NCBI RefSeq assembly: GCF_015158295.1
Contig: NZ_JACDXV010000001.1
Location: 744,001-808,000 of the forward strand
DNA: 64,000 bases
Source of the DNA: Devosia faecipullorum
GTDB lineage: Bacteria > Pseudomonadota > Alphaproteobacteria > Rhizobiales > Devosiaceae
Reading direction: 5' to 3'
Made by a program: the position numbers and the translations under genes. The first letter of the stretch is position 1. Each line of letters starts with the position of its first letter. Under the pieces are notes generated by a model, which made no database searches, was not told where the DNA came from, and was given only the letters and a program-made list of their open reading frames with translations. Below are positions 24,686 through 36,915 of this stretch, in pieces.

Positions 24686-26248
24686 TTAGCCAGCCAGCGC
24701 GCCCTGTGCTGAGGCGCCGCGTTCGATCATCACCCGGTTGAGCGCGTTGAGATAGGCGCGCGCCGAGGCGACCAGTGTATCCGGCTCGGCAGCATTGCCC
24801 GAGGCGATCCGGCCATTCATCTCCAGCCTCACATGGGCCGAAGCCTGCGCGTCGGTGCCCCCGGTCACCCCGTCCACGGCATAGAGCACCAGATGCGGAT
24901 TCTGTCCCGATGCCTGCTTGATGGCGTTGAAGATGGAATCCACCGACCCCGTTCCCTCATAGGACACGGCGGTTTCTTCGCCATCGATGGTCACCACCAG
25001 ATTGCACTTGTGGATGCCGCCGGTCTTGCTGACCACTTCCATGTCCACCAGCCTGATCCGGTCGCCCACCGAGCCGACTTCGTCATCGACCAAGGCAATG
25101 ATGTCGGCGTCATAGACGTGCTTCTTGCGGTCGGCCAGATCCTTGAACCGCTGGAAAGCTTCCTGGAAAGCATTGTCGCCCAATTCGTAGCCCAGTTCCT
25201 TGAGCTTGTCCTTGAAGGCGGCGCGGCCCGAATGCTTGCCCATGACCAGCGTGGTTTCCTTGATGCCGACGCTGGCCGGGGTCATGATTTCATAGGTCTC
25301 GGCATTCTTGAGCATACCGTCCTGGTGGATGCCGCTTTCATGGGCGAAGGCATTCTTGCCCACGATGGCCTTGTTGTACTGGACCGGGAAATTGGAGGCC
25401 GCCGAAACGATCTTGCTGGCGCGCGACAGATGCGTGCTCTCGATCTCGGTATAATAAGGCATGGCGTCGCCCCTTGTGCGCAGCGCCATCACCACTTCTT
25501 CCAGCGCCGCATTGCCGGCGCGTTCGCCCAGGCCATTGATCGTGCATTCGATCTGGCGCGCACCGCCCGCCACACCGGCCAGCGAATTGGCGACGGCCAT
25601 GCCCAGATCGTCATGGCAATGCACCGAGAAGATCGCCTTGTCGGCGCCCGGCACGCTTTCGATGATCTCCTTGAACATGCGGAAATGCTCTTCGGGCACC
25701 GCATAGCCGACCGTATCGGGCAGGTTGATCGTCGTCGCACCGGCCTTGATCGCCGTTTCCACGCAGCGCTTGAGGAATTCCATCGGCGTGCGGGTCGCGT
25801 CCATGGCCGACCATTCCACATCGTCGATCAGGTTGCGCGCCTGGGCCACTGTGCGGGCGATGATCTCGATCACTTCGTCTTCGGTCTTCTTCATCTGGTG
25901 TGCCAGATGAATGGGCGAGGTGGAAACGAAAGTGTGGATGCGTCCCTGCTGGGCATGGCGCACCGCCTCCCCCGCCCGGTCGATATCGGCGCTGATTGCC
26001 CGCGCCAGCCCGGCGACCCGCGCGCGCTTCACATGCTTGGCCACCGCGACCACGGCCTCAAAATCGCCTACCGAGGCAATGGGGAAACCGGCCTCGATAA
26101 TATCGACGCCCATCTCGTCCAGCGCGTCGGCCACCTGGAGCTTTTCTTCCAGCGTCATCGTCGCGCCGGGCGATTGTTCGCCGTCGCGCAGCGTGGTGTC
26201 GAAAATGAAAACGCGTTCTTTGTTGGAATTGGTGGCGGAAGCAGTCAT
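24686..26248 (-). CDS. leuA: 2-isopropylmalate synthase
   Basis: LeuA condenses acetyl-CoA with 2-oxoisovalerate, the first committed step of leucine synthesis. The TIM-barrel motif [13 protein letters not shown] is at the N-terminus, followed by VHCHDDLG (metal-binding histidines), NGLGERAGN and HESGIHQDG. The C-terminal region (about residues 385-510, with [11 protein letters not shown]) is the regulatory LeuA dimer domain that senses leucine. Length (520 aa) fits type I LeuA of bacteria. The ATG at 26248 aligns with the family; an in-frame ATG at 26266 adds six residues. It stands alone, apart from other leu genes. Confidence 0.95.
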   Translation of the reverse strand: MTASATNSNKERVFIFDTTLRDGEQSPGATMTLEEKLQVADALDEMGVDIIEAGFPIASVGDFEAVVAVAKHVKRARVAGLARAISADIDRAGEAVRHAQQGRIHTFVSTSPIHLAHQMKKTEDEVIEIIARTVAQARNLIDDVEWSAMDATRTPMEFLKRCVETAIKAGATTINLPDTVGYAVPEEHFRMFKEIIESVPGADKAIFSVHCHDDLGMAVANSLAGVAGGARQIECTINGLGERAGNAALEEVVMALRTRGDAMPYYTEIESTHLSRASKIVSAASNFPVQYNKAIVGKNAFAHESGIHQDGMLKNAETYEIMTPASVGIKETTLVMGKHSGRAAFKDKLKELGYELGDNAFQEAFQRFKDLADRKKHVYDADIIALVDDEVGSVGDRIRLVDMEVVSKTGGIHKCNLVVTIDGEETAVSYEGTGSVDSIFNAIKQASGQNPHLVLYAVDGVTGGTDAQASAHVRLEMNGRIASGNAAEPDTLVASARAYLNALNRVMIERGASAQGALAG

Positions 26249-26339
26249 TTCAGGCTCTTTTCTCATCGGCCCCGAGGCAATGGCTCGCTGGACCGGACAT
26301 TTTTACTGTTCGGTTGATGGCGCATTCCCCTGACGACCC

Positions 26340-26355
26340 GTTCGGTTATCCGAAC
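26340..26355. promoter_or_regulatory. short palindrome upstream of leuA
   Basis: GTTCGG and CCGAAC pair perfectly around TTAT. A second imperfect inverted pair (CCGGACA near 26312 and TGTTCGG near 26326) shares the half-site GTTCGG/CCGAAC. The repeated half-sites in the leuA leader suggest either a regulator site or leader RNA structure. No leader peptide rich in leucine was found here. Confidence 0.35.
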
Positions 26356-26364
26356 TGCCGGTGA

Positions 26365-26487
26365 TCAGGGGCTGATAAGAAGGAGGAGCAGCGCGGGCAG
26401 CAGCAAAAGGCCGGCAGCGATCGCCAGCCTGGTCTGGACGACCTGCTGTTGTGCGATGGCAATGGCTTTGGCCTGGCGGCGTTGCAT
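26365..26487 (-). CDS. possible 40-aa single-span membrane peptide upstream of leuA
   Basis: From the ATG at 26487 a short frame encodes a basic N-terminus (MQRRQAKAIAIAQQQ) and a Leu/Ala-rich membrane segment ending in LLLLLISP. Such a composition is unusual for a random frame, but there is no good ribosome binding site, so it is offered with low confidence. The rest of 26488-26671 holds nothing recognised. Confidence 0.3.
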   Translation of the reverse strand: MQRRQAKAIAIAQQQVVQTRLAIAAGLLLLPALLLLLISP

Positions 26488-26671
26488 AGGGGTACGCTCT
26501 GGTACGCTAGTCTTCTGCAAGAAACATGCGCCAAACCATCCCGCCTTGCAAGGCCAATGCTCGGAATTTTCGGGATTTTATTTCGCCCCGCCCAGCGCCA
26601 TGCCGGTTCGTGCACCATTGCCCGCGCGCTGGGCCTGCCATTGGCGGCGTCGGCGAACCGTCACCGCCCCG

Positions 26672-27556
26672 CTATTCGTCCAGGTCCAGCACGCCTTCCG
26701 CCACCACCACCGCATGGCCGCCTATGGCGCCATGGGTCAGCGCATCGTCCTGCTTGCGGAATTGCAGCGCGATCCGGCATGGTCGCCCCATCTCGACACC
26801 CTGCCGCAACACCCGGTCGAACTGGCCGCTGCCCGCTTCCTGCTCGGCCAGCAGCCCGATCAGCGCCGCAGCGGCCGAGCCGGTGCCGGGATCTTCGCCC
26901 AGCCCCATGCCGAACATACGCGCGGCAATGTCATTGTCTGGCTCGTCCGGCGTCAGCGTGAAGACATAGGCCGAATGATGATCGTGGTGGAACACCTCGT
27001 TCCATGCCGTCCGGTTGGCCGAGACGCGCCGCAGCACATCGGCATTGCGCACTGGCACCAGATGAAACGTCACCCCTGCCGAGAACACGGCCGGCTTGAA
27101 CATGTCGCAGCCGATATCCTCGACCTCGATGCCCAGCGCCTGCGCCAATGCCAGCCTGTCGGCAAGATCGGCGATCCGCACCGGCAATTTCGGCAGCGCG
27201 AACCGCGCCTCGCCGCGCCGCCGATCGGTGCGCTCGAACAGGGCCGTCACCAGCCCCACCTTTTCCTCGATGCGCAGCGCCGACACCTTGTTCTGCAAGC
27301 CCAGCACCACCGCTGCGCCCACTGTAGGATGCCCGGCAAAGGGCAATTCTTCATAGGGCGTGAAAATCCGCACCGAAGCCGAATTGCGCTCGCGCTGCGG
27401 CTTGCACAGAAACACCGTCTCGCTGAGATTGAACTCGCGGGCAATGGCCTGCATCTCGCCATCGAGCAAGCCGTCCGCCTTCGGCACAACCGCAAGGGCA
27501 TTGCCTTGCAGCGGATTCTGCGTGAACACGTCGAGGATCAGATAGGGCAGCTTCAA
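26672..27556 (-). CDS. PhzF-family protein, 294 aa
   Basis: The diaminopimelate-epimerase-like fold of PhzF is recognisable: the N-terminus LDVFTQNPLQGNALAVV, the catalytic glutamate in NLSETVFL (about residue 46), PYEELPFAGHPTVGAA and the C-terminal GEDPGTGSAAAALIG. PhzF itself isomerises a phenazine precursor, but most homologues lie outside phenazine clusters and have unknown substrates; no phenazine genes are nearby. It is separated by two bases from the upstream UPF0303 gene and is likely cotranscribed with it. Confidence 0.9.
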   Translation of the reverse strand: MKLPYLILDVFTQNPLQGNALAVVPKADGLLDGEMQAIAREFNLSETVFLCKPQRERNSASVRIFTPYEELPFAGHPTVGAAVVLGLQNKVSALRIEEKVGLVTALFERTDRRRGEARFALPKLPVRIADLADRLALAQALGIEVEDIGCDMFKPAVFSAGVTFHLVPVRNADVLRRVSANRTAWNEVFHHDHHSAYVFTLTPDEPDNDIAARMFGMGLGEDPGTGSAAAALIGLLAEQEAGSGQFDRVLRQGVEMGRPCRIALQFRKQDDALTHGAIGGHAVVVAEGVLDLDE

Positions 27557-27558
27557 TT

Positions 27559-28050
27559 CTATGCCTCCGGCAGCGCATAATCGGCGCGCGCCATGCCGAG
27601 ATGGTCACAGAGCGCGTCCACCGCCACGCCATGGTCCTTGCGCCCCGGCAGCCCCGAAATCGTCAGCGCCCCGACAATACCCGCACCCTGCACACGAATG
27701 GGAAAGCCGCCGCCCGCGATCACGTAATCGGCCGGATCGGCGCCTGATTGCACGCTGAACGGCCCCTCGCCCCGCTCCAGCACCAGCCGATAGCTGGCGC
27801 GCTGGAACCTGCGCACCGAATTGATCTTGCGCCGCACCCATTCGGCATTGTCGGCGCTGGTCCCCGGCGTCGCCGAAAAGAACAATTGCCGGTCCCAGGT
27901 CCGCAGATCCACCACCAGCGACAGCCCCTCGGCCAGCGCTCGGGCGCGAATGGACGAGCCGATTTCGAACGCCACCGCCTCGTCGAACACGGACAGGACA
28001 AGCTTGTTTTCCTGCCGGATTACGCGGGCGATTTCGTCATTGTCACTCAT
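27559..28050 (-). CDS. UPF0303 family protein (GlcG/HbpS-like fold), 163 aa
   Basis: Motifs VVDLRTWDRQLFF, NAEWVRRKINSVRRF and the glycine-rich YVIAGGGFPIRVQGAGIVGALTISG identify the UPF0303 group, which has the GlcG/HbpS fold; some annotations call it heme-degrading, a function not established for this branch. The ATG at 28050 has AGGAG six bases upstream; the open frame extends to 28092 without a better start. It directly precedes the PhzF gene. Confidence 0.8.
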   Translation of the reverse strand: MSDNDEIARVIRQENKLVLSVFDEAVAFEIGSSIRARALAEGLSLVVDLRTWDRQLFFSATPGTSADNAEWVRRKINSVRRFQRASYRLVLERGEGPFSVQSGADPADYVIAGGGFPIRVQGAGIVGALTISGLPGRKDHGVAVDALCDHLGMARADYALPEA

Positions 28051-28180
28051 GTCTTGCTCCTGCCACGAGCCGATGCCCGTCCCCTGATGCATAAAGCTCT
28101 AGAGCTTTTGCGGCGCGAGTTGAAGCCGTCCCGCCATCGCAACCAGGAGCACGCTGTGGCGCACATTCGCTCCAAAAGAA

Positions 28181-28202
28181 AACGGGGGCCGCAGCCCCCG
28201 TT
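28181..28202 (-). terminator. Rho-independent terminator of ilvC
   Basis: Nine-base arms AACGGGGGC and GCCCCCGTT pair perfectly around CGCA. On the minus strand the stem is followed by TTTTCTTTT, and it starts 10 bases beyond the ilvC stop. Confidence 0.9.
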
Positions 28203-28212
28203 CCCTCGTCTC

Positions 28213-29908
<1,696 letters not shown>

Positions 29909-29962
29909 GGGAACTCCTCCAAACCGGCGCGCAAAAGCCGCGCCACATTTTCCTGAGCAGGC

Positions 29963-29976
29963 GTACCGTACGGTAC
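29963..29976. promoter_or_regulatory. candidate TetR-family operator GTACCGTACGGTAC
   Basis: This perfect 14-bp palindrome lies upstream of the TetR gene and the same half-site CGTACGG/CGGT continues for a few bases on the right. Palindromes built on ACCGTACGGT are common binding sites for TetR-family proteins that repress themselves. Confidence 0.65.
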
Positions 29977-30433
29977 GGTTCTAGGCAAGCCCCTTTCTGC
30001 CTCGCTCCACGAAATGACTTGGATGAACGAGTCCGCCATGATCCAAAGTCTTTGGCGAATATCGCTGAAAAACTTCACCCAGATCTGCAAAGTGCGATTA
30101 TTGCCCCTCCGCGGCACCTGCGCCAGGGAAACGGCGTCTACCGCTGCTGACGGCCGCAGCGTCTCCCGCGATACGGAGCGACCTTCTCACCGCGAATTCT
30201 TTCCCGCCTGTTCGGCAGAAAAAAGCCATAGGACAAGCAAGTTCGACAAGCGGCAGGTTTTCGTGACCACGCACACAATGTGCCAGTTGGGCCTGCTCAA
30301 GGATCCGACGATCGCTCCCGGATCTATGGCCCTCATCGCCGCCAATTTAATGCGCCTATCCTGGCCTCGGACGCAGATCGCGGCGACGGCCGTCGGCGCG
30401 TCAAGGCCAATTGTGTTCAGCTGCGCATGCGCC
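29977..30433. other. 457-bp region without a supported gene
   Basis: It separates the TetR gene from the end of the IclR gene. Frames on both strands here have atypical, Arg/Ser/Cys-rich products and no ribosome binding sites. No RNA structure or repeat was recognised. Confidence 0.4.
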
Positions 30434-31210
30434 CTACCAGCCTAGCCGACTTTCCATCCGGCGGGCGCTTTCGCGTACCAGCGACACCAGATTCGGCTCC
30501 TGCTGATGCACCTTGTTTTCCGGAACCACGATCGACATGGTCGCCTGACATATGCCGGATTTGTCGCAGACTGGCGCCGCAATGCAGGCCACGGCGAAGT
30601 CGGATTCCCCCGCCTGGATGGATAGCCGCTGTTGAAGCGCCTGCCGAGCACTGGTGGCGAGCACATGGGGGTCGGTTTCGGCGCGGCCCGTCGGTGACGG
30701 GCGAGCGATACGCCGGAACAATTCTACCAGCTCGTCCTCTTCCATATAGCCGACCAGCAGCCTGCCAGAGGCCGACCAATTGAGCGGTGTGCGTGAACCC
30801 ACGCGGGAGGTAACCGAAAAGGCGCCGCTGCCTTCTTCCATGGCCAGTACGATCATCACGTCCTGGTCGCGGGCGCAGACCTGCACCGTTTCTCCCGAAG
30901 CGCGGGCCAGCTCGTGCATCTCCCGGGTCGCCGCTCCCAGCAGGTCCAGATTCCGCGCATAGGACAGCCCATAATGGTAGAGGCGGCGACCGAGGCTGAT
31001 CGTTCCGTCCCGGTTGCGGTCAAGCAGGTTCTTTTCCACCAGATCGTCGATGATTGTATAGACCGTCGAAATCGGCGCGCCGACGGCGCGCGCAATCTCG
31101 TAGGCCGTGGCCTCCTGTTCGGCCTCCTGCAGATGGTCGAAAATCTGCAATGCGCGGTCGATGCCGCTGGTGCGTGAACGCCGTGCCCCGCTCGATTTCG
31201 TGTCAGTCAT
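30434..31210 (-). CDS. IclR-family transcriptional regulator, 258 aa
   Basis: The N-terminal winged helix (about residues 12-75: SGIDRALQIFDHLQE, EATAYEIARAVGAPISTVYTIIDDLVEKNLL) is followed by the IclR effector domain, with NWSASGRLLVGYM and SIQAGESDFAVACIAAPVCDKSG. Such proteins usually control a nearby catabolic operon by sensing its substrate. It is the last gene of the leftward transporter-RidA-SelA-like operon, 28 bases after the PLP enzyme, so it most likely regulates that operon. The ATG at 31210 is chosen; the frame extends upstream to 31291 into the preceding gene. Confidence 0.9.
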   Translation of the reverse strand: MTDTKSSGARRSRTSGIDRALQIFDHLQEAEQEATAYEIARAVGAPISTVYTIIDDLVEKNLLDRNRDGTISLGRRLYHYGLSYARNLDLLGAATREMHELARASGETVQVCARDQDVMIVLAMEEGSGAFSVTSRVGSRTPLNWSASGRLLVGYMEEDELVELFRRIARPSPTGRAETDPHVLATSARQALQQRLSIQAGESDFAVACIAAPVCDKSGICQATMSIVVPENKVHQQEPNLVSLVRESARRMESRLGW

Positions 31211-31238
31211 GGGCGTTTCCGTTCGACACGGCCGCTGG

Positions 31239-32447
31239 CTAGTCCGGCCACTTGAGGATGTTCTTCTCCTGCGCCAGCAGATGCTGGGCATGCGGGGTGC
31301 TTATGGTCTCGTTCGAGCGGCGGGCACGATCAAGTTCCTCCAGCAGCCGCGCGGCGACGATGCTCTCTTCATCCGGGTGCAGATTGCACGGATCCAAGAG
31401 TAAATAACCCTGCTCGGCCTCATGGTCACGCACAATCACCGGGTGCGGGCCGCTGGCCAGCATGCTGGCCAGATCCCAGGCGGTAACGCGAGCCGCTTCC
31501 GGGTCCACCACGACTTTCAGCCGGTCAAGCGGATTGCCCGTCGGATCGGGCACGATGTGCGCGGTGATGCCGTCCCTGCCCGTCAGTGTCTTTAGCCAAA
31601 GATCGAGTGCCCGTCGTTCGCGGGCGCGGATGCCGGCATGGTCGCGGTTCTTCCATGCCTGCAAGGCGGCAATGACGCCCGCAACACCCTCCTTGCCCAC
31701 TTTCATGCCGCGCCCGATGCCGCGATTTTGCAGGTATATGTTGCGGATAAAGTCCTTGCGACCAGCGCAGATGCCAGAGGTCGGGCCGCCGAGGAACTTA
31801 TGGCCCGAATAGAGCACCACATCGGCGCCGTCGGCCAGGAAGCGCCGCAGGTCATATTCCGATGCCGCATCGACGATGACCGGAACGCCGCGAGCATGGC
31901 AGATATCGGCGAAGGTCTTGAGGGGAATCTGTCCGTAGTCGACCACGTGGTGCGAAACGACGTAGACAGCTGCCGCCGTCCGCTCGCTGATGGCGCCATC
32001 AAGCTGATAGCCATGCGCACTGGTCGCCTGACCGACCGGCACGACCTTGGCACCGGCAAGACGGATCGCCTGATCGACCGGCGCGCCGTAGCTCACGATA
32101 TGGCCGGCCTGGATCAGCACTTCGTTGCGCAAGGTGCCGGTATCGGGCAATTGCTCGATGGCCCATAGATTATTGCCGGTCATCGCTGCGGCCACCGCCA
32201 GGCTGATACCCGCCGAGCATGACGCGGTGACAAAGCCGGCCTCGGCGCCGGTCAACTCGGCAATGGTGTGGCTGGCCTGCCGGAGCAGGTCACCCATTTC
32301 GACGAATTCCGTCATCACCCGGGTTACCGCGGTCACGGCCTCGGGCACCACGATCGATGCGCCGAGCGAGGTCATGGTGCCCGAAACGTTGATCACCGGC
32401 CGCAATCCCAGTTCGGCCCGAATGTCGTCGTCGGACGCCTTGGTCAT
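31239..32447 (-). CDS. SelA-like PLP-dependent lyase/ammonia-lyase, 402 aa
   Basis: The protein belongs to the selenocysteine synthase-like branch of fold type I PLP enzymes: N-terminal [30 protein letters not shown] for the phosphate end of [10 protein letters not shown] with Asp193, and the Schiff-base lysine in [14 protein letters not shown] (Lys217). No selenocysteine genes are near, and this subfamily contains sugar-acid and amino-acid ammonia-lyases or aldolases such as D-glucosaminate-6-phosphate ammonia-lyase (DgaE). Its neighbours RidA, which hydrolyses the enamine/imine products of PLP lyases, and a peptide-type ABC transporter fit catabolism of an imported amino compound. Substrate unknown. 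Confidence 0.85.
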   Translation of the reverse strand: MTKASDDDIRAELGLRPVINVSGTMTSLGASIVVPEAVTAVTRVMTEFVEMGDLLRQASHTIAELTGAEAGFVTASCSAGISLAVAAAMTGNNLWAIEQLPDTGTLRNEVLIQAGHIVSYGAPVDQAIRLAGAKVVPVGQATSAHGYQLDGAISERTAAAVYVVSHHVVDYGQIPLKTFADICHARGVPVIVDAASEYDLRRFLADGADVVLYSGHKFLGGPTSGICAGRKDFIRNIYLQNRGIGRGMKVGKEGVAGVIAALQAWKNRDHAGIRARERRALDLWLKTLTGRDGITAHIVPDPTGNPLDRLKVVVDPEAARVTAWDLASMLASGPHPVIVRDHEAEQGYLLLDPCNLHPDEESIVAARLLEELDRARRSNETISTPHAQHLLAQEKNILKWPD

Positions 32448-32460
32448 TTGCTGTTCCCCC

Positions 32461-32952
32461 CTAATCAAATGCCACGATGGCTTCGATTTCGACAGTAATC
32501 TGGTTTGGAAGCGATCCGAAGCCAACTGCCGAACGCGCGTGGACGCCCTTGTCGCCGAACACGGCCAACATCAAGTCCGAGCAGCCGTCGATCACCGCCG
32601 GATGGTCGTTGAAATCCGGCACCGCGTTGACCATGCCGAGCAGCTTGACGATGCGGCGCACCCGGCGAAGGTCGCCGAGCGCGGCTTCCAGAACCGCGAT
32701 CAGATTGATGCCGGTCAGCCGCGCATGGGCATAGGCGTCCTCAAGCGAAACGTCTCCGCCCACCTTGCCCTTGTGCAGGCGCCCATTGACCTCGCTTGGC
32801 CCCTGGCCCGACAGAAACAGCAGCTTGTCCTCGGTCACATGGGTGACGAAATTGGCGATCGGCGCTGGCGCTGCCGGCAGGACGATCCCCAGCGCCGCAA
32901 GGCGCTCATAGGGGCTGGCATCGGGGCGCGCGGCAAGCTCGGAATCACTCAT
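32461..32952 (-). CDS. RidA-family (YjgF/UK114) protein, 163 aa
   Basis: The RidA fold is seen from residue 35 on: [59 protein letters not shown] and [19 protein letters not shown]. At 163 residues it is longer than canonical RidA (about 130) and matches the subgroup with an N-terminal extension. It lacks the classical Arg in the VRxxxxV active-site position at a place I can be sure of, so deaminase activity is likely but not certain. It lies between the ABC ATPase and the PLP lyase genes, with gaps of 13-16 bases. Confidence 0.88.
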   Translation of the reverse strand: MSDSELAARPDASPYERLAALGIVLPAAPAPIANFVTHVTEDKLLFLSGQGPSEVNGRLHKGKVGGDVSLEDAYAHARLTGINLIAVLEAALGDLRRVRRIVKLLGMVNAVPDFNDHPAVIDGCSDLMLAVFGDKGVHARSAVGFGSLPNQITVEIEAIVAFD

Positions 32953-32968
32953 GGGATACAACTCCGGA

Positions 32969-33939
32969 TCAGGCGAGTTCGCCGTGTCGAATACAGGCGA
33001 CGTGATGATTGCCACCGACATGCTCGACAGGTGGAACTACGCTGGCGCAGGCCTCGATGGCCATTGGACAGCGGGTGCGAAAGACACAGCCCGAAGGCGG
33101 GTTGATGGGCGAAGGAATGTCGCCGGCCAGCGGCACATGGGTTCGTTTGCGGGTCGGGTCCGGTATCGGCGCGGTCGCCAGCAGGGCCCGCGTATAAGGG
33201 TGCCGTGGTTGGGCATAGACCTGGCGCGACGGCCCCCGCTCCATCACCCGGCCCAGATACATCACCACCACCTCGTCGCAGAGATATTCCACCACGCTCA
33301 GGTCATGGGCGATGAACAGCATGGTCAGGCCCAGTTTGCTCTGCAATTCGCCGAGCAGGTTGAGCACCTGAGCCTGCACCGACACGTCGAGCGCCGAAAC
33401 CGGCTCGTCGGCCACGATGAAGTCTGGTTCCACTGCGATAGCACGGGCAATGCCGATGCGCTGGCGCTGGCCACCGGAGAATTCATGCGGAAAGCGACGC
33501 GCATATTCGGTGGGCAGGCCCACCAGCGTCATCAATTCGTCCACCCGCGCCTTGCGCGCCGCGCCGCGTGGATAGCCGCAGGCATCCAGCGCCTCGCCCA
33601 GGATGGCGTCGATCCGCATGCGCGGATTGAGGCTCGAATAGGGATCCTGGAACACGATCTGCAACCGCTTGCGCCAGGCGCGCATATCGCGGCCATTGAG
33701 CGCAAAAATGTCGGTACCATCGAAGATGGCCTGGCCTTCGGTCGGCTCCACCAGGCGCAGGATGGAGCGTCCGACAGTGGTCTTGCCCGAACCGCTTTCG
33801 CCCACCAGCCCCACCGTGCTGCCGCGGCGGATATCGAAGCTGACATCCTCCACGGCATGGACCACGCGGCCATTGCGGCCCGGGAAACGCTTGACCAGGC
33901 CCCGCAGGCTGAGCAGCGGCTTGTCGTCGATTGGCTCGC

Positions 33940-33943
<4 letters not shown>
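32969..33943 (-). CDS. peptide/opine ABC transporter ATP-binding protein (DppF/OppF type), 324 aa
   Basis: Walker A GESGSGKTT (about 49-57), signature FSGGQRQRIGIARAI, Walker B DFIVADEPVSALD and the switch His (FIAHDLSV) are intact. The C-terminal extension with PSGCVFRTRCPMAIEAC is the oligopeptide/dipeptide-specific domain. It overlaps the second ATPase gene by four bases and is followed by RidA. Confidence 0.95.
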
Positions 33944-34959
<1,016 letters not shown>

Positions 34960-35014
34960 GCCGAGCCTCCGCAATAGGGGCAGTTCCGCCCGGTCGTTAA
35001 GCGATTATCGAGCA

Positions 35015-35878
35015 TCACACGTCCTTGGCGAGGCGCGGGTCGAGGAAGTCGCGCAGCCCGTCGCCCACCAATTGCAGGGATAGAACGGCCATGATGATGG
35101 CGCCGCCGGGGAACCACATGATCCAGGGAGCCTGTTCCATGTATTGGCGGCCCGCCGAGATCATCGTGCCCCAGGTGGGAATGTCGGGCGAAATACCGAC
35201 GCCCAGGAATGACAGGCCGGCTTCGGCCAGGATCGCATTGGCGAAGATGAAGGTCGCCTGCACCAGCAGCGGCGAAGTGATATTGCGCAGCACGTGGCGC
35301 ACCAGCGTCACCTGCGTCGGCACGCCCAGCGCCCGCGCCGCCTCCACATAGGGCAGTTCGCGGATCACCAGCGTCGAGGCGCGCACCACGCGGGCCAGGC
35401 GCGGCGCATAGACCACGCCGAGCGCGATCACCACATTGATGGCCGAAGCGCCCAGCGCCGCCACCAGCGCAATGGCCAGAAGGATGTCGGGGAACGCCAT
35501 CATGGCATCGATCAACCGCGATACCGGGGCGTCGAGCTTGCGGAAAAAGCCCGCCATCAGCCCCATGAACACGCCGATGATCGAGGCGAAGATCACCACG
35601 GCAAAGCCGACGGCGATCGACGTGCGGCCCGAATAGAGCACCCGGGTGAAAATATCGCGCCCCAGATCGTCAGTGCCGAACAGGTGCAGCCAGCTCGGCG
35701 GCTGCATGCGATTGCGTACGGCCAGTTGCGCTGGGTCATAGGGCGAGATCAGCGGCGCCAGCAGCGACAGCGCGATCAGGGTGACCAGCACCACCAGCCC
35801 CGCCATGGCCGTCGGCCGGCGGGCCATCTTCATCAGCAGATTGGGTTCGCGGAACCCGCTTTGAGCAATAGCGGCCAT
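35015..35878 (-). CDS. peptide/opine ABC transporter permease (DppC/OppC type), 287 aa
   Basis: Six membrane segments, the N-terminal OppC-type region (APLISPYDPAQL, HLFGTDDLGRDIFTRVLYSGRTS) and the coupling motif EAARALGVPTQVTLVRHVLRN identify the DppC-type permease. It overlaps the stop of the DppB-type gene by one base and is followed by the two ATPase genes. Confidence 0.95.
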   Translation of the reverse strand: MAAIAQSGFREPNLLMKMARRPTAMAGLVVLVTLIALSLLAPLISPYDPAQLAVRNRMQPPSWLHLFGTDDLGRDIFTRVLYSGRTSIAVGFAVVIFASIIGVFMGLMAGFFRKLDAPVSRLIDAMMAFPDILLAIALVAALGASAINVVIALGVVYAPRLARVVRASTLVIRELPYVEAARALGVPTQVTLVRHVLRNITSPLLVQATFIFANAILAEAGLSFLGVGISPDIPTWGTMISAGRQYMEQAPWIMWFPGGAIIMAVLSLQLVGDGLRDFLDPRLAKDV

Positions 35879-36819
35879 CAGTAACGCACCCGCGGATCAA
35901 CGATGAGATAGAGCATGTCGATGATGAAATTCACCAGCACATAGAGGCCGGCCACCACCAGCAGCGCTCCCTGGATAACGGGATAGTCGCGCCGCAACAC
36001 GGCCGAGACGATCAGGCTGCCGACACCGGGCAAGCCAAACACCGTCTCGGTGACAATGGCGCCCGAGATCAGCAAAGCCGCGGTCAATCCAACCACGGTC
36101 AGAATGGGAATGAGCGCGTTCTTGAGCGCATGCTTGACCACCACGCGCCATTCGCTCATGCCCTTGGAACGTGCGGTGCGCACATAGTCGTCATTGAGAA
36201 CATCGAGCATCGAGGCGCGGGTAAAGCGGGTGATCAGCGCCGAGCTGATCAGGCCCAGCGTCACCGCCGGCAGCACCAGATGGTGCATGCGCTCGGCAAA
36301 GCTGGCGCCGGGCCCGCCATAGCCGGAAGCATCGAACCAGCCCAGTTGCACGGCAAAGACCTGCATCAGCACCAGGCCAAGCCAGAAACTGGGGATGGAG
36401 GCGGCAAACATCGCCATGGTCGTCGCCGCCTGATCGAAGAACGAGCCGCGCCAATGGGCCGACAGCACCCCCACTGGCAGGGCGATCAGCATGGCGATTG
36501 CCAGCGAGAACAATGTCAGGAAAAACGTCGGCTCCGCGCGCTGCATCAGCGCCTCGGTCACCGGCATATTGAGAAAGATCGACTGTCCGAAATCGCCCCT
36601 CAGGATGCCTCCCACATAGGAGACGAATTGCTCGGGGATCGAGGCATTGAGCCCCAGCCGCTCGCGCAGGCTTTCAATATCGGCGGCGGTGGCGTCGGGA
36701 CCGAGCATCACCGCTGCCGGGTCGCCCGGGGTGACGCGCACGATCACAAAGACGATGGCCACGACCAACGCCATCACCACCAGCATCCCAAGGATGCGGT
36801 TGAGTGCGGAACGAACCAT
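35878..36819 (-). CDS. peptide/opine ABC transporter permease (DppB/OppB type), 313 aa
   Basis: The N-terminal pattern LNRILGMLVVMALVVAIVF, RVTPGDPAAVMLG, the coupling loop YVRTARSKGMSEWRVVVKHALKNALIP and the C-terminal DMLYLIVDPRVRY are typical of DppB-type permeases with six membrane helices. It is the second gene of the operon, 97 bases after the binding protein. Confidence 0.95.
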   Translation of the reverse strand: MVRSALNRILGMLVVMALVVAIVFVIVRVTPGDPAAVMLGPDATAADIESLRERLGLNASIPEQFVSYVGGILRGDFGQSIFLNMPVTEALMQRAEPTFFLTLFSLAIAMLIALPVGVLSAHWRGSFFDQAATTMAMFAASIPSFWLGLVLMQVFAVQLGWFDASGYGGPGASFAERMHHLVLPAVTLGLISSALITRFTRASMLDVLNDDYVRTARSKGMSEWRVVVKHALKNALIPILTVVGLTAALLISGAIVTETVFGLPGVGSLIVSAVLRRDYPVIQGALLVVAGLYVLVNFIIDMLYLIVDPRVRY

Positions 36820-36843
36820 AAAATGCTCCTCTGGACCCGCTCT

Positions 36844-36904
36844 GGCTCCGGCCGGGCCGGAGCCGCGCGTGCTGATGCCGCCGCAGCCCGAAGGTTGCGG
36901 CGGC
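36844..36904 (-). promoter_or_regulatory. two stable hairpins between binding-protein and permease genes
   Basis: The first (36877-36904 in transcript order) has arms GCCGCCGCA and TGCGGCGGC; the second (36844-36864) has arms GGCTCCGGC and GCCGGAGCC around CGG. Neither has a T-tract. Such intercistronic stems often protect the upstream binding-protein mRNA and keep its level above that of the permeases. Confidence 0.55.
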
Positions 36905-36915
36905 GCTCGGTCAGC

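Noticed and set aside
24833..26317. 494-residue + strand frame opposite leuA
   Set aside because: leuA is identified by several catalytic motifs; the antisense product is low in information and unlike any family.
26346..26618. 90-residue minus-strand frame upstream of leuA
   Set aside because: Arg/Ser/Cys/Pro-rich product with no ribosome binding site; looks like noise.
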